A stretch of 64,000 bases of DNA from CAZJWR01 sp964549765 (GTDB lineage Bacteria > Zixibacteria > MSB-5A5 > GN15 > JAAZOE01): contig CAZJWR010000011.1 of NCBI GenBank assembly GCA_964549765.1, forward strand, positions 10,806-74,805. Direction: 5' to 3'. The position numbers were made by a program, and so were the translations under genes. Shown in pieces: positions 38,580 to 48,198 of this stretch (position 1 is the first letter of the stretch; each line of letters starts with the position of its first letter). The notes beneath the pieces were generated by a model. It was not told where the DNA came from, did no database searches, and saw nothing but the letters and a program-made list of their open reading frames with translations.

Positions 38580-40184
38580 ATGAGTGCGACCGAGTATGTG
38601 AGTTACCTGCAACAGCCGAAGGGAATCAAGAGCTGGCTGTTAACGCTGGATCACAAGCGTATCGGCATCATGTATCTGGCCGGTATCATGACGTTCTTCA
38701 TCATCGGCGGAATCCTGGCGCTGATTATCCGGCTGGAACTGCTGCATCCCGGCAAGGATCTGGTCGACGCCAACACGTATAACCAGATTTTCACCCTGCA
38801 CGGCGCCATCATGATATTTCTGTTCATCATCCCGTCGATCCCGGCCGCGCTGGGGAATTTCGTCCTGCCCCAGATGATCGGCGCCAAGGACGTCGCCTTT
38901 CCGCGCCTGAATCTGGCCAGCTGGTACATTTATATATTCGGATCGTTGTTCGCCATCTATTCCATCCTGGCCGGAGCGGTCGACACCGGCTGGACGTTTT
39001 ATACGCCCTACAGCACCTCGACCACCACATCGGTGATTTCAATGACGCTGGGCGTGTTTATCCTCGGATTCTCGTCGATATTCACCGGCCTGAATTTCAT
39101 CGTGACAATACACAAACTGCGGCTTCCGGGCATGACCTGGTACGATATGCCGCTGATGGTGTGGGCGCTCTACGCCACCGCCATTATTCAGGTGTTGGCG
39201 ACGCCGGTGCTGGGGATCACGCTGATTCTGCTGATTCTGGAGCGTGCTTTCGGCATCGGGATTTTCGATCCGGCCATGGGCGGCGATCCGGTTTTATATC
39301 AGCATTTCTTCTGGTTCTATTCGCATCCCGCCGTGTATATCATGATTCTGCCGGGAATGGGGATTATCAGCGAGCTGATCGCCACTTTTTCGCATAAGAA
39401 AATTTTCGGATACAAGGCCATCGCTTTTTCCAGCCTCGCCATCGCTTTCATCAGTTTCCTGGTCTGGGGGCATCATATGTTCACCAGCGGCCAGTCCGAA
39501 TTCGCGGCCGGGATATTTTCGTTTTTGACCTTTCTGGTAGGCATACCCTCGGGGATCAAAGTCTTCAACTGGCTGGCGACGATGTACAAGGGCCGCATCA
39601 GCCTGGAAACGCCCATGCTGTATGCCCTGTCGTTTCTTTTCTTGTTCACCATCGGGGGACTGACCGGCATATTCCTGGGCGCCCTGGCGGTGGATGTGCA
39701 TCTGCACGACACCTATTTCATCGTGGCTCATTTTCACTATGTCATGATGGGCGGCACGGTCATGGCTTTTCTCGGTGGGATTCATTTCTGGTGGCCCAAG
39801 ATGTTCGGGAGGATGTACAGCGAGAAATGGGGCAGAATTTCCGTGGCGTTGATATTCATCGGATTCAATGTCACCTTTTTCACGCAGTTTATTCTCGGTG
39901 CGAAGGGCATGCCCCGGCGCTATTACAACTATCTCGACCAGTATCAACCATTGCATGCGTTTTCCTCGGTGGGATCATGGATACTCGGCCTGGGCTTTTT
40001 AATCATGTTTATATACCTGATCCATTCCCTGTTTCGAGGCCGCAAGGCTTCGGGGAACCCGTGGGGATCGTTGACGCTGGAATGGAGCACGCCGTCGCCT
40101 TCGCCGATAGAGAATTTCGTCACGCCTCCGGAAATGACGCACGGGCCGTACGATTATGACAAAGTCCTGGTGGAGCGGGAATAG
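38580..40184 (+). CDS. ctaD: Cytochrome c oxidase subunit I, A2-type
   Basis: 534 residues, twelve helices. The haem and CuB ligands are present: H-G-A-I-M-I-F, S-H-P-A-V-Y and H-H-M-F-T-S-G. The usual Glu of the HPEVY motif is replaced, and the motif reads F-Y-S-H-P-A-V-Y, the YSHP signature of A2-subfamily haem-copper oxidases, where the Tyr/Ser pair takes over its role in the proton path. Reduces O2 to water with proton pumping. Confidence 0.95.
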   Translation: MSATEYVSYLQQPKGIKSWLLTLDHKRIGIMYLAGIMTFFIIGGILALIIRLELLHPGKDLVDANTYNQIFTLHGAIMIFLFIIPSIPAALGNFVLPQMIGAKDVAFPRLNLASWYIYIFGSLFAIYSILAGAVDTGWTFYTPYSTSTTTSVISMTLGVFILGFSSIFTGLNFIVTIHKLRLPGMTWYDMPLMVWALYATAIIQVLATPVLGITLILLILERAFGIGIFDPAMGGDPVLYQHFFWFYSHPAVYIMILPGMGIISELIATFSHKKIFGYKAIAFSSLAIAFISFLVWGHHMFTSGQSEFAAGIFSFLTFLVGIPSGIKVFNWLATMYKGRISLETPMLYALSFLFLFTIGGLTGIFLGALAVDVHLHDTYFIVAHFHYVMMGGTVMAFLGGIHFWWPKMFGRMYSEKWGRISVALIFIGFNVTFFTQFILGAKGMPRRYYNYLDQYQPLHAFSSVGSWILGLGFLIMFIYLIHSLFRGRKASGNPWGSLTLEWSTPSPSPIENFVTPPEMTHGPYDYDKVLVERE

Positions 40185-40199
40185 CATGGGAGCGCGCAT

Positions 40200-40847
40200 A
40201 TGAGCGATGCCGAAGGCCGTCCGGCGTATCTGGCGCATCATTTCAGCGAGGCCGAACAGCAGCGGGAGTCAGCCAAACTGGGGATGTGGATTTTTCTGCT
40301 GACGGAAGTCCTTCTGTTCGGCGGGCTGTTTTGCGCCTACGCCATTTTCCGGTCATGGAATCCGGATATGTTTTACAACGCTCACAAATTCCTCGACGTC
40401 AAGCTGGGCGCGCTTAACACGATCGTACTCATTTCCAGTTCGGTGACGATGGCGCTGGCCATTCACAACATTCAACTGGGCAAACGGAAAATATCCATCG
40501 GATTTCTCGTGACGACTCTGGTGTTCGCAGCGGTATTTCTGACAATCAAGTATTTCGAGTACAGCCATAAATTCCACGTCGGACAGCTTCCCGGGAAATA
40601 TTACACCTTCACCGGCATTCAGGGCGACAACCCGCATATCTTCTTCAGCGTCTATTTCGCCATGACCGGCCTGCACGGCCTGCACGTCATCGCCGGGATG
40701 ATCGCGATAAGCTGGGTGCTGGTGAAGACTATCAGGAACCGTTTTTCGCCGGAATACTATACACCGATGGAAATGACCGGTCTCTATTGGCATTTAGTGG
40801 ACCTGATCTGGATATTCCTGTTTCCGCTCCTGTATTTGATTGGATGA
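40200..40847 (+). CDS. ctaE: Cytochrome c oxidase subunit III
   Basis: 215 residues with about five helices. F-L-L-T-E-V-L-L-F-G-G-L-F (about 31-43), T-G-L-H-G-L-H-V and the C-terminal Y-W-H-L-V-D-L-I-W-I-F-L-F-P-L-L-Y are conserved in subunit III. It stabilises the catalytic core. Between ctaD and ctaF with spacing of 15 and 4 nt. Confidence 0.94.
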   Translation: MSDAEGRPAYLAHHFSEAEQQRESAKLGMWIFLLTEVLLFGGLFCAYAIFRSWNPDMFYNAHKFLDVKLGALNTIVLISSSVTMALAIHNIQLGKRKISIGFLVTTLVFAAVFLTIKYFEYSHKFHVGQLPGKYYTFTGIQGDNPHIFFSVYFAMTGLHGLHVIAGMIAISWVLVKTIRNRFSPEYYTPMEMTGLYWHLVDLIWIFLFPLLYLIG

Positions 40848-40851
40848 TACG

Positions 40852-41301
40852 ATGACGACAAAATCGAACGCACACGCAGGTCATATCGTTCCTCTGTGGG
40901 TTTATCTCACGGTTGGTGGGGGCCTTTTTATCCTGACCGGAATCACCGTCGCGGTATCATTCATTCCGCTGGGGGGATGGAACGTCGTCGTGGCCCTGGG
41001 TATCGCCACGCTCAAGGCGACGCTGGTGGCGCTGTTTTTCATGCACCTGCTGTACGATAAGAAAATATTTCTGGTCGTATTCCTCTTGGCCATTTTGTTC
41101 GTCGGCATATTCATTATTTTCACCATGTTCGACACGATGCGCCGCGACGACATTTACGAAGGCGCCGGACGTCCCATCAAGCCGAACGCCGCGATGTATG
41201 ACCGCATGCAAACCGCGGGTGATTCCACGGCAGTGACGCACGGCGAGGCGCATGAATCGACGGCGGATACCGTCGGTAATGAGGAAAACACGGAACATTG
41301 A
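40852..41301 (+). CDS. ctaF: Cytochrome c oxidase subunit IV
   Basis: 149 residues from ATG 40852 (a TTG four codons upstream overlaps ctaE). Three helices at about 15-35, 42-65 and 72-93; K-A-T-L-V-A-L-F-F-M-H-L is the subunit IV signature. The soluble C-terminus (about 50 residues) is longer than usual, rich in Asp, Glu and His. Confidence 0.85.
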   Translation: MTTKSNAHAGHIVPLWVYLTVGGGLFILTGITVAVSFIPLGGWNVVVALGIATLKATLVALFFMHLLYDKKIFLVVFLLAILFVGIFIIFTMFDTMRRDDIYEGAGRPIKPNAAMYDRMQTAGDSTAVTHGEAHESTADTVGNEENTEH

Positions 41302-41361
41302 CGATTATTTACGGCGTTATCGCATGAAATAATTTTTTTGTAAACCGGGTGGGGTGATCGT

Positions 41362-42891
41362 ATGAAAAACTTTCGACGTTTCGCTTTCGCGGCCACGGTC
41401 GCGACGTATTTTGTCATCTTCGCCGGCGGGCTGGTGCGCGTTTCCGGCGCGGGATTGGGCTGCCCCGATTGGCCGACCTGTTTCGGGCGATGGTTCCCGC
41501 CGACCGATATCAGCCAGCTTCCGCCCGACATCGATCCCGCTCAATTCAATTTTGCCCTGGCCTGGATCGAATACATTAACCGCCTCGCCGGGGTTATCCT
41601 CGGCGCGCTAATCGCGGTTACCGCCATCTGGGCGCTGATCAAATTCACCAAGTATCCCCGAATCGTCGTCCCCTCCATCCTCGCGGGGATCATGGTCGCC
41701 TATCAGGGATGGCAGGGCGGTCAGATGATCGCCGCCAACCTGACACCGTATCTGGTGTCGATCCATATGGGCGTGGCATTTGTCATCGCCGCGCTCATGC
41801 TGTATGTGACGCAGCAGGCCTATTATATCGAGAACGATGCCAGACCGGCGCCGTCATCGCTGGCCCGGCGGTTCAATCCGTGGCTGTTTGGGCTTATCTC
41901 CCTATCCATCATTCAGGTTTTCCTCGGCACCCAGGTGCGCACTGCCCTCGAACAGGTCGCCGAAAAATTCCCGCTTCTCGCCAAAGGCGCGTGGCTTAGC
42001 CAGGTGGGATCGATCAGCACCATACATACCGTGTTGGGTATCGTTGTCACGCTGGTCACGTGGCAGGTGGGAGCGCTTATTCTCAAACGCGTCGACCGCC
42101 CCGCGCCGGAAATAGTCCAGACCACATGGGCACTCATGATTCTGGTGACTCTCCAGGTCATCATCGGCGGGATACTCATTTTTGCGGGCGTTGCCGATGT
42201 CCTGGAATTGTTCCATTTACTCGTTTCGGCTCTTTATGTCGGCGTTTTGATATTGCTGATCCCCACCCTCCGATACGAAACCACGTCGTCGCCGGTTCCG
42301 ACCGTGATGCCGCGGCTAAAATGGGTCATACCCGCTCTGGCTTTCATGATATTCATCGGCGTGTCCGTCAACTATGCGGCGGATGCGTCGCGCGGTGCAT
42401 TGCCGGTGCTCGGCGAAATTCCCGAGTTCCATATGACCGATCAGAACGGTCAGCCGTTCGGCCGCGACGATATGCTGGGACATATCACTATCGTCGATTT
42501 CTTCTTTACCTCCTGCCCCGGGGTTTGCCCGGTGTTGAATGGTAACATGGCTGAACTGTATCGCACCCTCAAGGGGTCGGATCAGGTGCATTTTCTGTCC
42601 ATCTCGGTCGATCCCGAGAACGATTCTCTGGCCGCGCTCAAGGCGTATGCAAAAGACATGGGTGTCGATGATAACCGCTGGGTGTTTCTGCGGGCGCCGC
42701 TTCCCGAGGTCAAGCAGCTGTGTGAGCAGGGATTCATGCTCCCGGCGGAAAAGCTCCCGATGGGGCACACCACGCGGTTCACGCTGGTCGACGCCAGGGG
42801 CCGCATCCGCGGTTATTATGACGGCATGGATCAGACCAGCATCAAAGTTTTGCTTGGCAATCTCCGATTGCTCGGCGAGGAATCGCAGTGA
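41362..42891 (+). CDS. ctaA: Haem A synthase fused to a SCO-type copper chaperone
   Basis: 509 residues. Residues 1-330 are CtaA: eight helices, G-L-V-R-V-S-G-A-G-L-G-C-P-D-W-P (22-37), E-Y-I-N-R-L-A-G near 72 and later histidines (S-I-H-M-G, S-T-I-H-T-V-L-G) that bind haem. Residues about 345-509 are a separate SCO/thioredoxin domain with F-T-S-C-P-G-V-C (copper CxxxC) and H in M-G-H-T-T-R-F. CtaA makes haem A from haem O and SCO metallates CuA, so one polypeptide may serve two assembly steps of the same oxidase. I know of no standard CtaA with this tail. The stop overlaps the next start by four bases. Confidence 0.93.
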   Translation: MKNFRRFAFAATVATYFVIFAGGLVRVSGAGLGCPDWPTCFGRWFPPTDISQLPPDIDPAQFNFALAWIEYINRLAGVILGALIAVTAIWALIKFTKYPRIVVPSILAGIMVAYQGWQGGQMIAANLTPYLVSIHMGVAFVIAALMLYVTQQAYYIENDARPAPSSLARRFNPWLFGLISLSIIQVFLGTQVRTALEQVAEKFPLLAKGAWLSQVGSISTIHTVLGIVVTLVTWQVGALILKRVDRPAPEIVQTTWALMILVTLQVIIGGILIFAGVADVLELFHLLVSALYVGVLILLIPTLRYETTSSPVPTVMPRLKWVIPALAFMIFIGVSVNYAADASRGALPVLGEIPEFHMTDQNGQPFGRDDMLGHITIVDFFFTSCPGVCPVLNGNMAELYRTLKGSDQVHFLSISVDPENDSLAALKAYAKDMGVDDNRWVFLRAPLPEVKQLCEQGFMLPAEKLPMGHTTRFTLVDARGRIRGYYDGMDQTSIKVLLGNLRLLGEESQ

Positions 42892-43301
42892 CGGCATCGA
42901 ATCTGCCGACGCTGAACGCCATCCTCAACGGCTGCAGCCTCATCTTGCTGATCATCGGATTTATCTATATCAAACGGGGCAACCGGACGGCGCATAAGCG
43001 ATTAATGCTTTTGGCGCTGGTGTCATCGGCGTTATTCTTGACGAGCTATTTGATATATCACGCCGAAGCCGGCTCCACGCCGTATCCCTATCATAACTGG
43101 ACTCGTCCGATCTATTTCGCCGTCCTCATTCCCCATGTTACCCTCGCCGCAATCATGGTTCCATTCATTCTGGCCGCGGTGTATTATGCATTGAAGCAGA
43201 AGTTTATCAAACATACTCGGATCACCCGCTGGCTCTGGCCGGTCTGGGTGTTCGTATCCCTCAGCGGCATAATCGTCTACTTCATGCTGTATCATTTGTA
43301 G
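42888..43301 (+). CDS. DUF420 membrane protein (oxidase assembly-associated)
   Basis: 137 residues, GTG start overlapping the ctaA stop. Four helices; conserved His in Y-L-I-Y-H-A-E, H-N-W-T-R-P-I-Y and a C-terminal M-L-Y-H. DUF420 proteins related to CtaM are needed for haem A-oxidase maturation in Gram-positive bacteria; the same role here is inferred from the operon position. Confidence 0.85.
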   Translation: MTASNLPTLNAILNGCSLILLIIGFIYIKRGNRTAHKRLMLLALVSSALFLTSYLIYHAEAGSTPYPYHNWTRPIYFAVLIPHVTLAAIMVPFILAAVYYALKQKFIKHTRITRWLWPVWVFVSLSGIIVYFMLYHL

Positions 43302-43342
43302 GGAAACCGGGGACGCAGATTCTATCCCCGCGATGGAACCGT

Positions 43343-44371
43343 CTAATAGCTGTGAGCGTCGAGCTTGACCCTGCCCCGGAATATCCAGTAAATACTGACC
43401 GTATACGCCAGCACCAGCGGCATCCCCAGGACGGCGATAATCAACATGATTTCCAATGTCTTCGGCGATGAGGCGGCATTGTAGATATTCAGACTGTTGA
43501 GGATGTTGGGCCGGGACAGGATAACGTTCGGATACATGCCGAGCCCGAACAGCGCCAGCAAGGCCGCCATCGACGCGCACGACGAAAGAAATGCCCGGAA
43601 ATTGCGGCGATGGTATATCTCGCGCGGAATATTCGCGACGGCCAGCATATTCAGCACGGGAAGGATGAAAAACGCCGGGCTGTCGTGAAGATTTGCGGCC
43701 ATATGCGGGACATACAGCAGTGTCGCCATGGTCGTGGTGGCGTAGCAGATGATGAAGAAGATGATGGTGTTGTTGACCCATCCCCGGATGGTTTCATGCA
43801 ATTCGCCGTCGGTTTTCATCACCAGGTATATCGCGCCGTGCATCATGAACAGGGCCACGGTGGTTATGCCGACCAGCAGGGCGTAGGGGTTGAGCAGAGT
43901 CCAGAAACTTCCCGCATATTCAAAATTCTTGTCGAGCGGCACGCCGCGGGCGATATTCCCCAGCGCGACGCCGATCAAAAGCGCCGCGACGATACTCCCG
44001 ACGGCGAAGCTGATATCCCATGATCGCCGCCATGAGGCCGATTCCCGCTTGCTGCGAAACTCGATCGCCACGGCCCGGAAGATCAAGCTGAATAATAGAA
44101 GCACGAAAGCCATATAGAACCCGGAGAACGCCGTCGCGTACACTTCGGGAAAGGCGGCAAACAGGGCGCCGCCGCCGGTCACCAGCCAGACCTCGTTGCC
44201 GTCCCAGACGGGCCCGATCGAGTTGAGCATGATCCGGCGATGTTCATCCGTCTTCGTCAACAGGTGCAGCGCGCCCACGCCCAGATCGAAGCCGTCGAGG
44301 ATGGCATAGCCGGTAAATAAAATCCCGACCAGCATATACCAGATGGTATTGAGATCAAGTGCGAATGTCAT
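43343..44371 (-). CDS. cydB: Cytochrome bd quinol oxidase subunit II
   Basis: 342 residues with eight to nine helices. It starts D-L-N-T-I-W-Y-M-L-V-G-I-L-F-T-G-Y-A-I-L-D-G-F-D-L-G-V-G, the CydB signature, and P-V-W-D-G-N-E-V-W near 53. With CydA it forms the high-affinity, cyanide-insensitive bd oxidase. ATGA overlap with cydA; convergent with the caa3 operon across 41 nt. Confidence 0.95.
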   Translation of the reverse strand: MTFALDLNTIWYMLVGILFTGYAILDGFDLGVGALHLLTKTDEHRRIMLNSIGPVWDGNEVWLVTGGGALFAAFPEVYATAFSGFYMAFVLLLFSLIFRAVAIEFRSKRESASWRRSWDISFAVGSIVAALLIGVALGNIARGVPLDKNFEYAGSFWTLLNPYALLVGITTVALFMMHGAIYLVMKTDGELHETIRGWVNNTIIFFIICYATTTMATLLYVPHMAANLHDSPAFFILPVLNMLAVANIPREIYHRRNFRAFLSSCASMAALLALFGLGMYPNVILSRPNILNSLNIYNAASSPKTLEIMLIIAVLGMPLVLAYTVSIYWIFRGRVKLDAHSY

Positions 44372-45708
44372 GCCCGACGTCCTTCTATCGACTCCTCGTC
44401 CGGGCCGTGGTGGATTTTCTCATTCAGCAGATAGATGAACAGCACGAACAATAACAGGTAAATAAGACAGAATAATATCAACGACGTGACGATCTGGCCC
44501 GACCCGACGCTGGGCGAAGCGGCCTCCGACGTCCGCAGCAGGCCATAGACGATCCACGGCTGCCGCCCCACTTCGGCGCTGAACCATCCCAGTTGATTGG
44601 CGATCTCCGGCAGGAGAACGGCGATGACAAATATCCATAATAGCCACCTGCCGGTGAAAAGCTTCTTGCGCCACCACATAAACATCCCCAGCAGGCTTAC
44701 CAGAATCAAAATCGTCCCGATCCCGACCATCAGATGATAGGTTTGAAAGACGAAATTGACCGGGGGCCGATCCTCCGGCGCGAACGCGTTCAGACCGGTG
44801 ACGGGCTGACTGGCATCGCCGTGCACGAGGAAACTCAGCAGACCGGGGATTTTCGGGCCGATCACCTTTTGACTTTCTTCGTCCACCCACCCGAACAGAT
44901 ACATCCCCGCCGGAGCGTCGGCGGGGTAATGCGCTTCGAACGCCGCCAGCTTGGCTGGCTGAGTGCGCGCGACTTCCTTGCCGCTCAGGTCGCCCGTGAC
45001 GAGCTGCATGACCGATGCGAACATGGCTACTATTAGTCCGATCTTGATCCCGCGCTTGGCAACCTCGGCATGTCTATGCTTTAGCAGGTAGAAGGCGCTG
45101 ACGCTGATGACGAAAAAGGCCGCCGCCTGCCAGGCGCCCATGAAGACATGGCTGATACGTTCCAGGAAAGACGGGTTGAATACGACCCGCCAGAAATCGA
45201 CGACTTCCGCCCGCATGGCGTCACCGAATTGGACCAGATGATACCCGTCCGGGGTCTGCTGCCACGAATTGGCGACCACGATCCATATGGCCGAAAAATG
45301 CGCCCCGACGGCAACCATGATGGTCGCAAAAAAATGCGTCCGAGGTTTGACCTTGTCCCAGCCGAAAAGCAAGATAGCCAGAAATCCCGACTCCAGAAAG
45401 AAGGCAAAGATTCCCTCGGCGGCCAAGGCGCTGCCGAAAACATCGCCCACGAACCGGGAGTACGTCGCCCAGTTGGTGCCGAACTGGAATTCCATGACGA
45501 TACCGGTGGCGACCCCGAGAGCGAATATGAGGCCGAAAATCTTGACCCAGAACCGGGTCATGTGGTGATAGACTTCGTTCTTGGTTTTGAGATACATGCC
45601 CTCCATAATGACCAGGAACAAGCCCAAACCGATACTGAGCGGGGGGAAGAGATAATGAAACGCGATGGTAAGGCCGAACTGGATGCGTGAAAGAAGCTCC
45701 GGGTTCAT
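44368..45708 (-). CDS. cydA: Cytochrome bd quinol oxidase subunit I
   Basis: 446 residues. R-I-Q-F-G-L-T-I-A-F-H-Y-L-F-P-P (8-23) holds the haem b595/d ligand His; later His in F-L-E-R-I-S-H-V-F-M and the G-W-F-S-A-E-V-G-R-Q-P-W block match CydA. The Q-loop is of the short type (no long insertion), as outside the Proteobacteria. Gives the cell a second terminal oxidase besides caa3. Confidence 0.95.
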   Translation of the reverse strand: MNPELLSRIQFGLTIAFHYLFPPLSIGLGLFLVIMEGMYLKTKNEVYHHMTRFWVKIFGLIFALGVATGIVMEFQFGTNWATYSRFVGDVFGSALAAEGIFAFFLESGFLAILLFGWDKVKPRTHFFATIMVAVGAHFSAIWIVVANSWQQTPDGYHLVQFGDAMRAEVVDFWRVVFNPSFLERISHVFMGAWQAAAFFVISVSAFYLLKHRHAEVAKRGIKIGLIVAMFASVMQLVTGDLSGKEVARTQPAKLAAFEAHYPADAPAGMYLFGWVDEESQKVIGPKIPGLLSFLVHGDASQPVTGLNAFAPEDRPPVNFVFQTYHLMVGIGTILILVSLLGMFMWWRKKLFTGRWLLWIFVIAVLLPEIANQLGWFSAEVGRQPWIVYGLLRTSEAASPSVGSGQIVTSLILFCLIYLLLFVLFIYLLNEKIHHGPDEESIEGRRA

Positions 45709-45852
45709 GAATAAACGTCCCTTGTCGTTAGTTTCGCGTGAGCGACGTCGATCTCATGGACATCGCCCCCAATCTACCGATCGCCGAGCGGTCAAGTCAA
45801 CCATAAACATGCAGGGATTCTCCTGATTTCGTCGGAGCCAGGGAGCGGGATC

Positions 45853-46689
45853 TTATTCTCGGAGAAACCAGGCGACATCTTTGCGATCCGGCGCCCGCTT
45901 AATTCGTTGTGACGGGTATCCCAGCGGCGTTACGGTAGCCACGTAGTGGTTTTGCGGAATATCCAGCATTTCCTTGACATTGTCGCGGTCCAACGCGGCG
46001 ATCCAGCATGTCCCCAGTCCCAGACACCATGCCGCCAGCATGAAATGATAGGCGGCGATGCACCCGTCCTCGATATACCGCCGCGACAGCGCCGGATCGG
46101 CACATATGGCCACCGCCATCGGGGCATTGCCGATAGGCAAGCTGCTCCTGTCGCGAACCTTCGATAATTTATCTATGATGCTTTTATCGCGAACGATGCG
46201 GAAGTAGTATGACTGGCAGTTGACCGAGGTCGGCGCGTAGCGGCAGAGTTCGAAAAGCTGATCCAGCGTATCTTGAGGGACATCGACGGCCTCGTATTTG
46301 CGATGACTGCGCCGGGTCAGAAGAAGCTCGTCGCCCATAAAATGACTCTCGACCGGATGATTGAACCATTGGAATTCAATCGTCCGTCCCTCGGGGTCGC
46401 AGGCAAAGAACTGATATATACGATATTTCTCATTCGCTGCCGGCTTTGCTACTGCAGTCTCTTTGAATTTCTCATACATCTGATCGACGGCGTCCTTGCT
46501 CTCATAGAAAAACGTGATGATACCGTTGACGTCGGCCTCATCCCTCTGGCAGAATCTGAAGATCATATTCCCGTGCCGCAGCAGCACGCAGTCGGCCTGC
46601 TCCAGCCATATATCGCAGCCGACCCGCCTCGTATAGAAATCTTTCAGTTTATCCAGCATTCTTGTTTTGAAGAACACTATCCCGCTCAT
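45853..46689 (-). CDS. Fusion: VOC/glyoxalase-like domain plus nitroreductase
   Basis: 278 residues. Residues 1-110 resemble a vicinal-oxygen-chelate domain (V-F-F-K-T-R-M-L-D-K-L-K-D-F-Y, R-C-Q.. to F-A-C-D-P-E-G-R-T-I-E-F-Q-W). Residues about 117-278 are a nitroreductase-type flavoprotein: R-R-S-H-R-K-Y, A-P-T-S-V-N-C-Q-S-Y, then G-N-A-P-M-A-V-A-I-C, G-L-G-T-C-W-I-A-A-L and P-L-G-Y-P-S-Q. The two domains are joined without linker. The reductase should use FMN and NAD(P)H; the VOC part may shape substrate binding. Substrate unknown. Oddly combined but in one clean frame. Confidence 0.85.
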   Translation of the reverse strand: MSGIVFFKTRMLDKLKDFYTRRVGCDIWLEQADCVLLRHGNMIFRFCQRDEADVNGIITFFYESKDAVDQMYEKFKETAVAKPAANEKYRIYQFFACDPEGRTIEFQWFNHPVESHFMGDELLLTRRSHRKYEAVDVPQDTLDQLFELCRYAPTSVNCQSYYFRIVRDKSIIDKLSKVRDRSSLPIGNAPMAVAICADPALSRRYIEDGCIAAYHFMLAAWCLGLGTCWIAALDRDNVKEMLDIPQNHYVATVTPLGYPSQRIKRAPDRKDVAWFLRE

Positions 46690-46851
46690 GATTCCTCCTG
46701 CTCTATGATCAATGCGCGCAATTTACGCCATTTGACGCAGCGATCAAGGTCTTGCAAGGAAAGAATTGAACCAATTTCAGGGTTGCGCGTGGCGGTCATT
46801 TTTGGCTATATATGTGTTTGAATCGCGAATTCGATTAGGGGAATTATCCCA

Positions 46852-48087
46852 ATGGTCGAGACGTTCAAAAACTGGCTGATGAATGCGGGCTTATCCGGGC
46901 CGCTCGCCGAATACGCTTCGTGGGCAGGTCTGGCCCTGGCGGTTATCATCGTCGCCTATCTGGCCAATTTCATTACGCGGCGAATCATGGTCAGCGGTGT
47001 CTCCTACCTCGTCAAACGGACCCGGACCACCTGGGACGATGCGCTTTTACGGCATAGAGTTTTCGTGCGCCTGGCTCACCTCGCGCCGGCGATAGTGTTT
47101 TATTCCACGGCCGGCCTCTTCCCGCCCGTCACCGACCTTATCCAGCGCCTGTCGATGGTCTATATGATTATGGCCGGCCTGCACGCCTTCAACGGATTTC
47201 TGAACGCCGCCGTCGACATTTATAATCAATACGATATCTCGCGTGAAAAGCCGATCAAGGGTTATGTCCAGATCGGCATGATTATCATCTCCATTTTCGT
47301 CGGCGTCTATGCTCTGGCGACGCTCCTCAATCGGTCGCCTTGGCCGCTACTGTCCGGCATGGGCGCCATGACGGCGATCATCCTGTTGATATTCAAAGAT
47401 TCCATTCTCGGCTTCGTGGCCAGCGTCCAGTTGTCGTTGAACGATATGGTGCAGATCGGCGACTGGATTCAGATGCCCAAATACGGCGCCGACGGCGACG
47501 TTGTTGACGTCTCCCTTCTGACGATAAAAGTGCAAAACTGGGATAAAACTATCACCACCATCCCCGCCTACGCCCTGATATCGGATTCGTTCATCAATTG
47601 GCGGGGCATGAAGGAATCCGGCGGGCGGCGCATCAAGCGCCATATAAATATCGATATGACGACTATAAAACTCTGCTCGCCGGAGATGCTCGACCGCTAT
47701 GAGAAATTTCGACTGATAACCGAATATGTTCGGACGAAGCGGAAAGAAATCGCGGATTATAATTCCGAAAACAGGATCGATACCACTGAACTGATCAACG
47801 GTCGCAATATGACCAACGTCGGGACGTTTCGTGCCTACGCCGTCGCCTTTTTGCGGAACCATCCGATGATCCGACAGGATATGACGTTTCTGGTGCGGCA
47901 TCTCCAGCCCGGCGAGCACGGCTTGCCCATCGAAATTTATGTTTTCAGCAAGGACACCGTCTGGGCCAACTACGAGGCCATTCAAGCCGATATTTTCGAT
48001 CATTTGTTGGCGGTGGTGCCGATGTTCGATCTGCGCGTCTTCCAGCAGCCGACCGGCAATGATTTCCGTAGCCTGTCCGGAAGGTGA
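46852..48087 (+). CDS. MscS-type mechanosensitive channel, YbdG-like
   Basis: 411 residues. Five predicted helices in the first 190 residues, then the beta-domain: S-L-N-D-M-V-Q-I-G-D-W-I-Q-M (about 197-210), N-W-D-K-T-I-T-T-I-P-A-Y-A-L-I-S-D-S-F near 225, and W-R-G-M-K-E-S-G-G-R-R. These match the E. coli YbdG/mini-conductance branch in length and motif. Releases solutes on hypo-osmotic shock. Stands alone. Confidence 0.88.
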   Translation: MVETFKNWLMNAGLSGPLAEYASWAGLALAVIIVAYLANFITRRIMVSGVSYLVKRTRTTWDDALLRHRVFVRLAHLAPAIVFYSTAGLFPPVTDLIQRLSMVYMIMAGLHAFNGFLNAAVDIYNQYDISREKPIKGYVQIGMIIISIFVGVYALATLLNRSPWPLLSGMGAMTAIILLIFKDSILGFVASVQLSLNDMVQIGDWIQMPKYGADGDVVDVSLLTIKVQNWDKTITTIPAYALISDSFINWRGMKESGGRRIKRHINIDMTTIKLCSPEMLDRYEKFRLITEYVRTKRKEIADYNSENRIDTTELINGRNMTNVGTFRAYAVAFLRNHPMIRQDMTFLVRHLQPGEHGLPIEIYVFSKDTVWANYEAIQADIFDHLLAVVPMFDLRVFQQPTGNDFRSLSGR

Positions 48088-48198
48088 CCTGTTGATACAT
48101 AGGATCAAATACAAGTGTTGCATTTTCTGCGGTCGAATCATGATTGCCGCTTCCCAAACGCACGCATGCAGATTTCACTTGACAAACACGACCGCATT

